This document shows positions 43,238-50,217 of a stretch of 50,217 bases of DNA, in pieces. Position 1 is the stretch's first letter. Every line of letters begins with the position of its first letter. The stretch is from Arthrobacter sp. E3 (GTDB taxonomy: Bacteria; Actinomycetota; Actinomycetes; Actinomycetales; Micrococcaceae): positions 1 to 50,217 of the forward strand of contig NZ_JAFMPX010000027.1 of assembly GCF_017353415.1 (NCBI RefSeq), given 5' to 3'. The notes beneath the pieces were generated by a model. The model saw only the letters and a program-made list of their open reading frames with translations. It was not told the DNA's origin and did not search any database. The position numbers and the translations under genes were made by a program.

Positions 43238-43987
43238 TTAGTACCAGTTGACGGCGTTTGAGTGGCCCCAAGCGGCGCACGGTGAGCCGTAGCGTTCTTG
43301 GATGTAGCCCAAACCCCAGGTGATCTGGGTCTTGTAGTTGGTCTTCCAATCGCTGCCGACGCTTGCCATTTTCTCGGCGGGCAGGGACTGGGCAATGCCG
43401 TAGGCGCCGCCGTCGGGGTTCTCGGCGGACGTGAGCCATTCGGATTCACGGTTCCACAGCTGCGTCAGGCAGCTCATCTGGTCAGCTCCCCAGCCTCGGG
43501 CAGCCAGTTCGCCGGCGGCATAGGCCTGGGCGCCAGCGGGGTCATCCACAACGACTGGTGCCGGTGCCGGTGCCGGAGCTGCTGCCGGTGTGGAAAGGGG
43601 AGTCACATCCGAGGACTGGGCCTTGGCGGCTGCAGCCTTTGCCGCTGCGGACGTGGAGGCAGCGGACGGCATGGAACCGATGTCCGCCCCCGCGAACGTG
43701 ATGGGCGCATTCAGTGGTGCTGATACAGCCGGAGCCGATGCGTGCCCCGCTGCTGCCAGCAAGTTGGCGCCGCTCTGTGCGGTGGCTGTGTGTTCCACTG
43801 ATTGAGTCACGGCACCGGCGGCAACGAGTGCTCCGACAACGGCAACGGCGGCCAAGTACTTGGCGGTGGTTGTGACCGTGGACTTGCCAGCCGCGCGGGT
43901 CCCTTTGCCTGCTGCTGCGAAGGCAAAAAGTGACGGGCGACTGGCGTTTTCGGCACGGCGACGGCCGCGCTGGGGTGATGCAGACAT
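43238..43987 (-). CDS. Exported transglycosylase-like protein under c-di-AMP riboswitch
   Basis: A 249-residue cell-wall protein. One N-terminal membrane/signal segment is at about residues 45-65 (YLAAVAVVGALVAAGAVTQS), preceded by a basic cytoplasmic stretch. A long Ala/Pro-rich linker follows (about 70-160). The C-terminal 85 residues are a transglycosylase-like domain: MSCLTQLWNRESEWLTSAEN, then GAYGIAQSLPAEKM and a final WGHSNAVNWY, with Glu in NRESEW as the probable catalytic acid. Such enzymes open or remodel peptidoglycan, as Rpf proteins do. The gene lies directly behind a c-di-AMP riboswitch, which in actinobacteria is well known upstream of cell-wall hydrolases. Confidence 0.88.
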   Translation of the reverse strand: MSASPQRGRRRAENASRPSLFAFAAAGKGTRAAGKSTVTTTAKYLAAVAVVGALVAAGAVTQSVEHTATAQSGANLLAAAGHASAPAVSAPLNAPITFAGADIGSMPSAASTSAAAKAAAAKAQSSDVTPLSTPAAAPAPAPAPVVVDDPAGAQAYAAGELAARGWGADQMSCLTQLWNRESEWLTSAENPDGGAYGIAQSLPAEKMASVGSDWKTNYKTQITWGLGYIQERYGSPCAAWGHSNAVNWY

Positions 43988-44003
43988 GGATGTAACCTCT
44001 CTA

Positions 44004-44192
44004 CGCCTGCGAGGTGAGCTGTCGGGAATGGATTAGAGAATCCTGCTACGCGGCACAGGCAACCATGGCCTCATGCTCTGCGTTGGCTTAACCCCAAGGG
44101 CGTCCAAATGGAGGCCCACGAAGATTGGGTCCCCCGTCTCTGCCACGGGAATGGAGGGAAATGGGCGGCGGCAGAGCTCGGCGAACCGTCCA
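44004..44192 (-). promoter_or_regulatory. c-di-AMP (ydaO-yuaA) riboswitch
   Basis: The minus strand shows the conserved segments of the ydaO class in order: GGTTCGCCGAGCTCTGCC, then GCAGAGACGGGGGACCCAA, then GGGGTTAAGCC, and the very conserved CCGACAGCTCACCTCGCAGG with CG after it. The 3' end is at about 44004, only 16 bases before the ATG of the transglycosylase-like gene. The ribosome binding site AGAGAGG begins immediately after it. No intrinsic terminator lies between, so control at translation or through Rho is more likely than a terminator switch. Boundaries are approximate. Confidence 0.88.
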
Positions 44193-44304
44193 TCTGTGCC
44201 ATGAACCGTTGGTGGTTCAGCAGGCACTTTTGCCAGCGTAACGGAAATGAAACCATATGTCACATTATGGTAACGAGGTTTGTAGCAGCGTGAGCGAATC
44301 AACA

Positions 44305-44331
44305 TTTACTTAGCAATGCTAAGGATATAAA
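44305..44331 (+). promoter_or_regulatory. Promoter and MarR operator of the regulator-exporter pair
   Basis: CTTAGCAATGCTAAG (44309-44323) is a perfect 7-1-7 inverted repeat, the size of classical MarR sites. It lies between a weak -35 (TTTACT, 44305-44310) and a good -10 (TATAAA, 44326-44331). The MarR protein starting at 44381 should block its own promoter and the exporter gene behind it. Confidence 0.7.
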
Positions 44332-44380
44332 GTGGAAAGCTGATGATACGAAACTTTTTTTCTTAGGCAGCAGAGCATTG

Positions 44381-44875
44381 ATGACAGACACTTCCCTTGC
44401 ATGTACGACGCCGGAACCCGGGTCCCGCGCAGCCGCTGCGGTTGTCGCTGCGGGCAGGCCCCTTGGTGCCGGGCCGCTGGCTGCTGAATTGCGGATTGCC
44501 GTTATGCGCACCTCGCGGCGGCTTAGGGCCGAGGCGGCATCGAGGGAAATCAGTCCCGGACAATATTCAGTGTTGGCCGCCATCCTTGACGGTCCACGGA
44601 CAGTGGGGCAGCTCGCTGCCAGGGAGCAGATCCAGGCGCCGTCCATGACGCGAATCGTCAACGCACTGGCAGCGGCGGAACTGGTCAGCCGGGGTGAAAA
44701 TCCACACGACAAGCGCCAAGTGTTGGTGAGCATTACAGAGACCGGCTCCACCACCTTATTGCGTGCACGGTCCAAACGGACGGCGTGGCTGGCCCGGCAG
44801 GTCGCTGCCCTCACCCCGCAAGAACGTGCCACCCTCCACGAGGCTGCCTTGATCCTGCAGGAGATGAGTGCCTAA
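44381..44875 (+). CDS. MarR-family transcriptional regulator
   Basis: A 164-residue regulator (165 if TTG 44378 is used). The winged helix shows ISPGQYSVLAAILDGPRTVG, the recognition segment REQIQAPSMTRIVNALAAAE, and the wing SRGENPHDKRQVLVSITETG. The first 35 residues are a variable N-terminal tail. It is followed with no gap by the MFS exporter gene. A perfect operator lies in its promoter, so it is very likely an autorepressor released by a toxic ligand that the exporter removes. Confidence 0.92.
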   Translation: MTDTSLACTTPEPGSRAAAAVVAAGRPLGAGPLAAELRIAVMRTSRRLRAEAASREISPGQYSVLAAILDGPRTVGQLAAREQIQAPSMTRIVNALAAAELVSRGENPHDKRQVLVSITETGSTTLLRARSKRTAWLARQVAALTPQERATLHEAALILQEMSA

Positions 44876-46150
44876 GTGAATTCGATGTTCCGTGCACTGA
44901 AAGTGTTCAACTACAGACTCCGGGTGACCGGTGCACTGGTGTCCAACATTGGCACGTGGATGCAGCGTGTGGCCCAGGACTGGCTGGTGCTCACAGTCTT
45001 GACCCACAACTCAGGTACCGCAGCAGGCATCACCACCGGTCTGCAATTTTTGCCGATTGTCTTCCTTGGACCCTTCGCGGGGTTGTTGGGCGACAGGGTC
45101 AACAAGCGCAAGCTGCTGCTTGTCACCCAAACGTCCATGGGGTTTTGTGCGCTTTTGTTGGGCATTCTGGTCGTCACGGGGACTGTACAACTCTGGCATG
45201 TGTATGCATTGGCGTTCCTGCTGGGTGTGGCCAGCGCCTTCGACGCGCCCTCCCGGCAGGCGTTTGTCTCTGAAGTTGTTTCCAAGGAGGACGTGCCCAA
45301 CGCCGTCGCCCTCAACAGCGCCTCCTTCAACCTGGCCCGGCTGGCCGGCCCCGGCGTGGCCGGCCTTGTCATTGCCGTGGTGGGAACCGGCCCGGCGTTT
45401 CTCATCAACGCCGCCAGCTTTGCCGCAGTGATTTTCTCGCTGTGGCGGATGCGCACCAACGAACTGTTCCCTGCTGTCAAAGTGCCGCGGTCCAAGGGCC
45501 AGATCCGCGAAGGGCTGGTGTATATCCGCCAGCGCCCGGACCTCATGATGATCATGGTCCTGGTCTTCCTCGTGGGCACCTTTGGGATGAACTTCCAGAT
45601 CACGAACGCCCTCATGGCCACGACGGTGTTCCATCTCGGGCCGGGGGAGTACGGGCTGCTGGGCTCGGTCATGGCCATCGGCACGCTGGCCGCAGCGCTC
45701 ATGGCGGCACGGCGGAAGAACATGCGCATGATGTACATCGTCGGTGGAGCGCTCGCGTTCGGCGTGACAGTATCAATCGCCGCCTTCATGCCCACCTATA
45801 CGCTGTACGCGCTGGCGCTGGTGCCCGTGGGAGTCGCCTCACTGACCTTTATGAACGCGTGCAACACGACGGTGCAGCTGAACACCGACGCGGCCATGCG
45901 CGGGCGGGTGCTCGCTGTCTACATGGTGGTCCTGCAGGGCGGTACTCCCATCGGAGCACCCCTGGTGGGCTGGATCGCCACCGAATTTGGCGCTCGCTGG
46001 TCTTTGGGCATGGGGGCTGTGGTGGCCATACTGGCTGGCCTGGCTGCACTGATCCTTATGAATCGCCGCAACAACGTCAGGCTGCGCGACCAGTTCCGGG
46101 GCTTGCGCCCCTCCTGGAAGGTGCTGCCAACGCACCGCTCCGGGGCATAG
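44876..46150 (+). CDS. MFS exporter (EntS/MFS_3-like)
   Basis: A 424-residue transporter with about twelve membrane segments. The N-terminal pattern NYRLRVTGALVSNIGTWMQR followed by VAQDWLVL is typical of the MFS_3/EntS group, as is GLLGDRVNKRKLLL between segments 2 and 3 and DAPSRQAFVSEVV. Starts on GTG touching the MarR stop codon; ATG at 44885 is possible. Co-transcription with a MarR repressor suggests export of a drug or toxic metabolite. EntS itself exports a siderophore, so that is an alternative. Confidence 0.9.
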   Translation: MNSMFRALKVFNYRLRVTGALVSNIGTWMQRVAQDWLVLTVLTHNSGTAAGITTGLQFLPIVFLGPFAGLLGDRVNKRKLLLVTQTSMGFCALLLGILVVTGTVQLWHVYALAFLLGVASAFDAPSRQAFVSEVVSKEDVPNAVALNSASFNLARLAGPGVAGLVIAVVGTGPAFLINAASFAAVIFSLWRMRTNELFPAVKVPRSKGQIREGLVYIRQRPDLMMIMVLVFLVGTFGMNFQITNALMATTVFHLGPGEYGLLGSVMAIGTLAAALMAARRKNMRMMYIVGGALAFGVTVSIAAFMPTYTLYALALVPVGVASLTFMNACNTTVQLNTDAAMRGRVLAVYMVVLQGGTPIGAPLVGWIATEFGARWSLGMGAVVAILAGLAALILMNRRNNVRLRDQFRGLRPSWKVLPTHRSGA

Positions 46151-46175
46151 CGCGGACTCTGCTCCATCCGCCAGG

Positions 46176-46209
46176 TCACGCTAGGTAAACGCCTGTTTAC
46201 CTAGCGTGA
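46176..46209 (+). terminator. Hairpin after the exporter gene
   Basis: A perfect 15-bp inverted repeat (46176-46190 with 46195-46209, loop GCCT) 25 bases after the exporter stop. No U-run follows, so it is either a GC-poor terminator helped by other factors or a long operator. Termination of the MarR-exporter transcript is the simplest reading. Confidence 0.6.
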
Positions 46210-46721
46210 AAAACTGGGATTTCCCTGAGTGCTGTCAAACAGTTGCGAGGTCATCATAGACGCGCCCAAATTAACTTTGAACTTATTTCTCGCATCTGCC
46301 TGATCCGAGAAATATCCAACAGGCTTATACGTCTTTTGATTCATTACGTTCGACACAAACCGTCATTTATACTAAAAATGAGAGCAATTCAACAATGTCG
46401 GATTGATCACAAAATAGAGCAGAATCTCACATAGTGGACACTTCGCCCCTTTGTTACTTGCAAGTTCGCTTTGTTACGTAGCAAACTGACTTACGTGAAC
46501 AACCACTCAGTGAACTCTGCAGCCGCAGCAACGCTCTGTCTCGAATCGACCAGACCGTCTCTGAGTGGTTTTCGAATGCAGGCCTAACTCACAACCCTGG
46601 TAGCAACACTCCAGTCTTGGCCTCTGGGCCGGCCCATAAAAAAGGGCAGCAAAAGTTCTGTCAAGCAGGACTAATGGAAGCATTCGCGCCGTTGAGTACG
46701 GCCATACACTTAGGTAGTTCA
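46210..46721. other. AT-rich regulatory-looking gap before the winged-helix gene
   Basis: No gene is supported. The region is markedly AT-rich for this genome. CTTTGTTAC occurs at 46449-46457 and again at 46469-46477, exactly 20 bases apart. The second copy is part of a near-perfect palindrome, TTTGTTACGTAGCAAA (46470-46485). A 10-bp inverted repeat, AACCACTCAG (46501-46510) with CTGAGTGGTT (46561-46570) followed by TTC, could form a hairpin enclosing 50 bases. This may be a long leader, an operator region or a small RNA. Confidence 0.45.
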
Positions 46722-47564
46722 ATGTCAGTAGCATCTGGATACGTCCACATTTCAGTAAGAAACGCCGCCAAGGCCGTTGCCCGCAACACTGGGAGCGGAC
46801 CCTTGGGTAGCTCCGTCCACGCCGAACATACTGGCTATTCAAGCCTTCGCCCGGATACCTCAAGCGCCGCCGAACGCCTGCGCTCCTACCCCGGCAGTGA
46901 CAGCAACCCGATGACCGCACCCACGCCTGTCATCGCTGGTGGGGTGGACAAACTGCGCGGTGTCAGCCCGGATAACGTTGCCCGTGGCTTTGTGCTCTAC
47001 GTCGGTGTCGATGAGGACACCGCAGCAGCAGCCGGCACCTCACTGGCCAAACTGGCCCAGGACATCCGCGCCTACGCACAAACCCTTGTACCTCAAGCCC
47101 AGAGCTACGCTGCCGTGGCCATTGCGCCGTCGGACGCCATTGGCACACCCCTTGACGTGGTCCGCTCAACGTTCGGCGATCCCACGGTGGCCTCCCGCCA
47201 GCGTCAGGAAACAGTCCGGATTCCGGCAGCAGAGCAGCGCCCTTCCGGCGTGTTGATCGATCTGGCCCGACGCGAAGTGCACCTGGACGGGGACACGCTG
47301 AACCTGACGTTCAAGGAGTTTGAACTGCTCAACTACCTGGTGGAAAACGGCACCCGCACCGTAGGCCGCGACGAACTCCTCGAGGGTCTGTGGTCCAACG
47401 CCGACGAGGTCCCCAACGAGCGCACCATCGACGTCCACATTCGCCGTCTGCGCTCCAAGCTGGGCCGCCTGGCCAACACCGTCCGCACCGTCCGCGGCGA
47501 AGGCTACCGCTTCTACGAGCACCCCGAAGTGGTTGTCTGGGCAGCTCCCGAATACTCGATTTAG
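46722..47564 (+). CDS. Winged-helix DNA-binding protein (OmpR-type output domain)
   Basis: A 280-residue protein. The C-terminal 100 residues are a typical OmpR/PhoB output domain (VLIDLARREVHLDGDTLNLT, then FKEFELLNYLVENGTRTVGR, NERTIDVHIRRLRSKLGRLA, and VRTVRGEGYRFYEHPEV). No receiver domain precedes it; instead there is a region with RGFVLYVGVDEDTAAAAGTS, LAKLAQDIRAYAQ and SYAAVAIAP, which does not look phosphorylatable. Signals must therefore come by another route. Start 46722 (MSVASGYVHISVRN) fits the actinobacterial pattern; an upstream extension to 46617 is rejected. The stop codon is one base from an IS66 element. Confidence 0.8.
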   Translation: MSVASGYVHISVRNAAKAVARNTGSGPLGSSVHAEHTGYSSLRPDTSSAAERLRSYPGSDSNPMTAPTPVIAGGVDKLRGVSPDNVARGFVLYVGVDEDTAAAAGTSLAKLAQDIRAYAQTLVPQAQSYAAVAIAPSDAIGTPLDVVRSTFGDPTVASRQRQETVRIPAAEQRPSGVLIDLARREVHLDGDTLNLTFKEFELLNYLVENGTRTVGRDELLEGLWSNADEVPNERTIDVHIRRLRSKLGRLANTVRTVRGEGYRFYEHPEVVVWAAPEYSI

Positions 47565-47565
47565 C

Positions 47566-49163
47566 GTAACTGTTCAGGGGGTGGCGGGGAGCCATGGGTC
47601 CCCGGCAAAGAGGTCGTCGAAGGCGTCCAGGGCATTCTTGCCCTGCTTCCGTGCTGTTCCGATGTAGGAGCGCATGGCCAGGAACGCTTGTGCGCCTTGT
47701 GGTGAGCGCCAGCAGCCGGAGACTTTCTGTTGCAGCTTGACCATCCGCACCCCGCGTTCGGCTTCATTGTTGTCCCACGGAACTCGGAAGTCGGTCGCGA
47801 ATCGCAGGACGTCGTCTTGGTTGGTCTCGAGCCGTTTGAGCAGGGACCGGACTGGTCCCATGGCCGGGCGCCCTCGTTTCCCGGTCGGTGGCGGCAATGG
47901 GTTGCCTTCGATCCCGTCGTGGATGATGCGCCGGTATCGTCGCCGGTAACCGCGCAGGGTTCGTTTGTTCAGGGACATTTTTCCGGCGGCCTTTGCCTCG
48001 TTGACGGCCACCAGCATTTCCACCAGGAGCCCGGCCATCCTCTCCGCCCATTCCTGCCCGCCGGCCTCGGCGATTCCGGTAAGTTCCCTAACATGGTGGG
48101 CATTGCATAATCCATGTTGCACCGGGAAGCGGCGGTAAGCGGGAAGTCCGTCATGGACCGCGACACCGTTGAATCCGTGACCCAGAATTCCCCCGGCCTC
48201 GATAGATTCCCTGCCCCGTCCAGGTGCCAGATGCAGCACCGTCAGCTCGGGCGTGCAGGCCACGTGCACCCACGCCAGATGCCCGTCAATCCGGGCACCG
48301 GTCTCATCAAAATGCGCCACCGGGGCCCGGTGCACCCGTTCCCGGACAGCATCCAGGAACGGGCCCAGCAGCTTCGCCGCCCGTAGTTGCAGGGACGCCA
48401 ACCAGCCGGTGGACACCGGTGCCCCGAACGCATCGGCCAGCAGCTCGGCGGTCCGCGCGACCGGCAGGTGATGGCGATCCATCAAATAAGCGCCCAGCCC
48501 CTGGATGCGCGGTCCGTAGCAGGTGCTCGCGGTCGCCTCGGGCGGGAAGGAGGCATCAGTGAGATGCCCGCAGGAACACCGGCGGGTGCGCACCCGATGC
48601 TCGATGACTTCCACAGTGATCGGGGGCACATCGAAGACCTGACGGGAACGTTCCCCGGCCAGTGGTGCATCGGAGAGAGCCAACCCGCAGTTCCCGCACC
48701 GTCCCGGCTCGTGGACCAACACCACATCAGCAGTCTTGACCGGTTCCAAGCGCATGCCCGGCTCCCCGGCCTGTTTGCCCGGGGATTTACCCGAAGGGCG
48801 ACGCAGGGACTTCGGCGCCGGCTTCACGAACGCGTCGGTGCTTGGCGGCTTCGAGGAATTCTGTGAGTTCTTCTTCAGGCGACCCTCCAACGTGGCCACC
48901 TTCGCCTTGAGGGCATCGATCTCAGCCTTCAAGTCCCTGATCAACCCGTCGCGTTCGGCCAGCCCGGCCAGCAACAACTCGATCCGCACATCCCGTTCCT
49001 CCAGCCCGGCCAGCAACGACTGGACCGTGGGAACCTCGGATGCGTCGGACATCTGAATCAACCAACCTGAAGATGGCGCCTAACTACCTGTGAACACCTT
49101 CAGGATCCACCCGACAAAGACGAAAACCCGGCAACACGCCGCACCGCACCCCTGAACAGTTAC
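47566..49163 (-). mobile_element. IS66-family insertion sequence, single-transposase type
   Basis: A 1598-bp element. The terminal inverted repeats are GTAACTGTTCAGGGG at 47566-47580 and its complement at 49149-49163; GTAA ends are normal for IS66. It carries one transposase gene and lacks the tnpA and tnpB accessory genes, like the ISBst12 subgroup. The family makes 8-bp target duplications, but the flanks GATTTAGC and CATATTTC do not match. This points to an adjacent deletion after insertion. The right end lies inside a membrane-protein gene. Confidence 0.88.
47574..49061 (-). CDS. IS66-family transposase
   Basis: A 495-residue transposase, apparently intact. The N-terminal 70 residues form a leucine-rich coiled coil (LIRDLKAEIDALKAKVATLE), followed by KKNSQNSSKPPSTDAF, a hallmark of the family. 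A zinc-binding region has CGNC (122-125) and CSC (162-164). The DDE triad is seen as Asp252 (HFDETG), Asp304 (AVHDGL) and Glu433 (WDNNEAERGVR). Start at 49061; an in-frame ATG at 49052 is possible. The stop lies within the left inverted repeat. With complete ends it could still be mobile. Confidence 0.93.
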   Translation of the reverse strand: MIQMSDASEVPTVQSLLAGLEERDVRIELLLAGLAERDGLIRDLKAEIDALKAKVATLEGRLKKNSQNSSKPPSTDAFVKPAPKSLRRPSGKSPGKQAGEPGMRLEPVKTADVVLVHEPGRCGNCGLALSDAPLAGERSRQVFDVPPITVEVIEHRVRTRRCSCGHLTDASFPPEATASTCYGPRIQGLGAYLMDRHHLPVARTAELLADAFGAPVSTGWLASLQLRAAKLLGPFLDAVRERVHRAPVAHFDETGARIDGHLAWVHVACTPELTVLHLAPGRGRESIEAGGILGHGFNGVAVHDGLPAYRRFPVQHGLCNAHHVRELTGIAEAGGQEWAERMAGLLVEMLVAVNEAKAAGKMSLNKRTLRGYRRRYRRIIHDGIEGNPLPPPTGKRGRPAMGPVRSLLKRLETNQDDVLRFATDFRVPWDNNEAERGVRMVKLQQKVSGCWRSPQGAQAFLAMRSYIGTARKQGKNALDAFDDLFAGDPWLPATP

Positions 49164-49491
49164 CATATTTCTACATATTCTTGGCGCAGCCGCGATCGTG
49201 GGCGGCTGGCTCGCCGCCTTCAAAACGCCCACCGTCACCCAGTGGCAGTGGATTGGCGCGCTGGTGCAGCTGATCACCGGCTTGTTACTGGTCGGTTTGG
49301 CTGAAATGGGCGATGGCGGCATCAACAACTTCAAGATCGGCGTCAAGCTTCTCATCGCCTTGGTTGTTCTCGTGGCAGCTTTCATTGGCCGTCGCAAGGT
49401 CAAGAATGGCCAGGATGTACCGAAGGGATTGGCTCACGCTGTTGGCGGCATGGCGTTCATCAACATTGCTGTGGCTGTCTTCTGGGTCTAA
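49164..49491 (+). pseudogene. 5'-truncated small membrane protein at the IS66 end
   Basis: The frame is open from the IS66 end to 49491. Its first sensible residues, IFLHILGAAAIVGGWLAAF, form a complete first membrane segment, but no start codon precedes it; only the last residues before the IS border are missing. A GTG at 49198 would start in the middle of that segment. The rest has three more hydrophobic parts (GALVQLITGLLLVGLAEMGD, VKLLIALVVLVAAFIGRRKV, and GGMAFINIAVAVFWV). I do not recognise a family. The gene was very likely broken at its first few codons by the IS66 insertion. Confidence 0.7.
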
Positions 49492-49526
49492 CGGCTCTCC
49501 GGCTGCCTCAGTGAGGTTGAGCCACC

Positions 49527-49594
49527 AAAAAGGCACTTTCATTTTCCAGCAGGTGGATTATTTCCCTGGCCTCCGGACGTGAAAGTGTCTTTTT
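49527..49594 (+). terminator. Imperfect inverted repeat, probable terminator
   Basis: AAAAAGGCACTTTCA (49527-49541) pairs with TGAAAGTGTCTTTTT (49580-49594) over 15 positions with one mismatch, enclosing 38 bases. The 3' arm ends in TTTTT. It follows the truncated membrane gene by 35 bases and precedes the OsmC-type gene, so it may end transcripts on either strand. Confidence 0.55.
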
Positions 49595-49682
49595 GCGTTT
49601 AAGGCATAGGCTTGAAGAGATGGTGCTGAGCTAACGCACAGCAGATCAACATTGCCCCTCATCACGATTCATAGGAGTGAAC

Positions 49683-50111
49683 ATGGCTACAACTCGTAAC
49701 GCCCACGCAGGCTGGGTAGGCGACCTTCCCACAGGTGCCGGACAGGTCACCCTGGACAGCTCGGAAATTGGCAGCTTTGACATCACCTGGAAGGCACGCG
49801 CCGAAGCAGCCGAAGGCAAGACCAGCCCGGAAGAGCTCATCGCCGCCGCCCATGCATCATGCTTCGCCATGGCATTCAGCCTCTTCCTTGGCGAAGAAGG
49901 CAAGGCCGCAGACTACGTGAACACCTCCGCAGCAGTGACCTTCGTCCCGGGTACCGGTATCACCACAAGCCACCTGACGCTCGCCACCAAGATTCCCGGC
50001 ATCAGCCAGGAAGACTTTGACCGCATCGCAGATGCGGCAAAGGCCGGTTGCCCCGTCTCTGCAGCGCTGGCCGGTGTGGAGATCACCCTCGAGGCAACCT
50101 TGGAGGCATAG
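49683..50111 (+). CDS. OsmC-family peroxiredoxin
   Basis: A 142-residue OsmC/Ohr-type thiol peroxidase that reduces organic hydroperoxides. The two redox cysteines are Cys60 (AAHASCFAMAFS) and Cys123 (AGCPVSAAL), and TSPEELIAAAHASC is the family helix. The pattern fits the OsmC rather than the Ohr subgroup. ATG at 49683 is chosen because AGGAG (49672-49676) is six bases before it; GTG at 49677 is too close. It is a single-gene unit with a hairpin after it. Confidence 0.93.
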   Translation: MATTRNAHAGWVGDLPTGAGQVTLDSSEIGSFDITWKARAEAAEGKTSPEELIAAAHASCFAMAFSLFLGEEGKAADYVNTSAAVTFVPGTGITTSHLTLATKIPGISQEDFDRIADAAKAGCPVSAALAGVEITLEATLEA

Positions 50112-50145
50112 TCCTGCAAAGTTGAGACCAGCAAAGTCGTTGGTC

Positions 50146-50177
50146 TGGGTGGTGGCTGCTCATGCAGCCACCACCCA
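50146..50177 (+). terminator. Hairpin terminator after the OsmC-type gene
   Basis: A perfect 14-bp GC-rich stem (50146-50159 with 50164-50177) with loop TCAT, 35 bases after the stop codon, followed by a weak CTTTAAT stretch. Confidence 0.8.
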
Positions 50178-50217
50178 CATCTTTAATCCGCAGACTTCTT
50201 TGCCCCGAGATGTTCGT

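Noticed and set aside
46617-46721. Upstream extension of the winged-helix gene
   Set aside because: Begins on TTG without a ribosome binding site; the sequence before residue MSVASGYVHISVRN is not protein-like.

Overview
The window looks like a chromosomal piece of a high-GC actinobacterium, most likely an Arthrobacter-type member of the Micrococcaceae. This is inferred from the protein families (actinobacterial PEP carboxylase, Lhr-type helicase, Asp23/Gls24 cluster, c-di-AMP riboswitch upstream of a transglycosylase-like gene), frequent GTG/TTG starts and many ATGA/GTGA stop-start overlaps. No ribosomal RNA, CRISPR array or phage structural gene is visible. One tRNA (Ser, anticodon CGA) and one complete IS66-type insertion sequence are present.

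Layout. 1-5100: an IclR regulator divergent from a polar amino-acid ABC importer (lipoprotein, permease, ATPase) and a metallo-beta-lactamase-fold hydrolase. The ATPase carries an in-frame amber codon. 5105-9900: a DUF1684 protein, an SRPBCC protein, PEP carboxylase with a strong terminator, and a small conserved protein. 10070-20410: a ten-kilobase, one-direction locus with a ribokinase-type kinase, LacI regulator, nucleoside hydrolase, amidohydrolase, an Opp/Dpp-type ABC importer (lipoprotein, two permeases, double ATPase) and a RidA-like protein. It reads as a LacI-controlled uptake and degradation pathway for a ribosylated, amide-containing compound. 20470-24840: an Asp23/Gls24 envelope-stress cluster behind a perfect GlxR/CRP-type site, ending in an ECF sigma factor and a protein that joins an anti-sigma zinc motif to an Asp23-like domain.

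24850-33740: housekeeping and repair genes (RluA-family pseudouridine synthase, an MFS exporter, Nei/Fpg glycosylase overlapping a 1615-residue Lhr-type helicase, a membrane protein). 33730-38450: a minus-strand block with a two-component system, a His/Met-rich membrane protein, a YcnI-type copper-binding protein and a DUF4232 lipoprotein. 38450-40210: an accessory patch with a five-copy intergenic repeat, a small orphan reading frame, a Phd/RelE-type toxin-antitoxin pair with an apparently leaderless promoter, and tRNA-Ser. 40268-43130: a winged-helix YcaQ/AlkZ-like protein, a lipoprotein, and divergent tadA and upp. 43238-44192: a transglycosylase-like protein behind a ydaO-type c-di-AMP riboswitch. 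44300-46210: a MarR regulator with a perfect operator and a co-transcribed exporter. 46210-50217: a winged-helix regulator, an IS66 element lying against a 5'-truncated membrane gene, and an OsmC-type peroxidase.

The least conventional parts are the nucleoside/peptide-importer locus (with a perfect 18-bp hairpin inside the amidohydrolase gene), the sigma/anti-sigma-Asp23 fusion cluster, and the repeat plus toxin-antitoxin patch next to tRNA-Ser. All functional statements come from reading motifs by eye; no database search was run.
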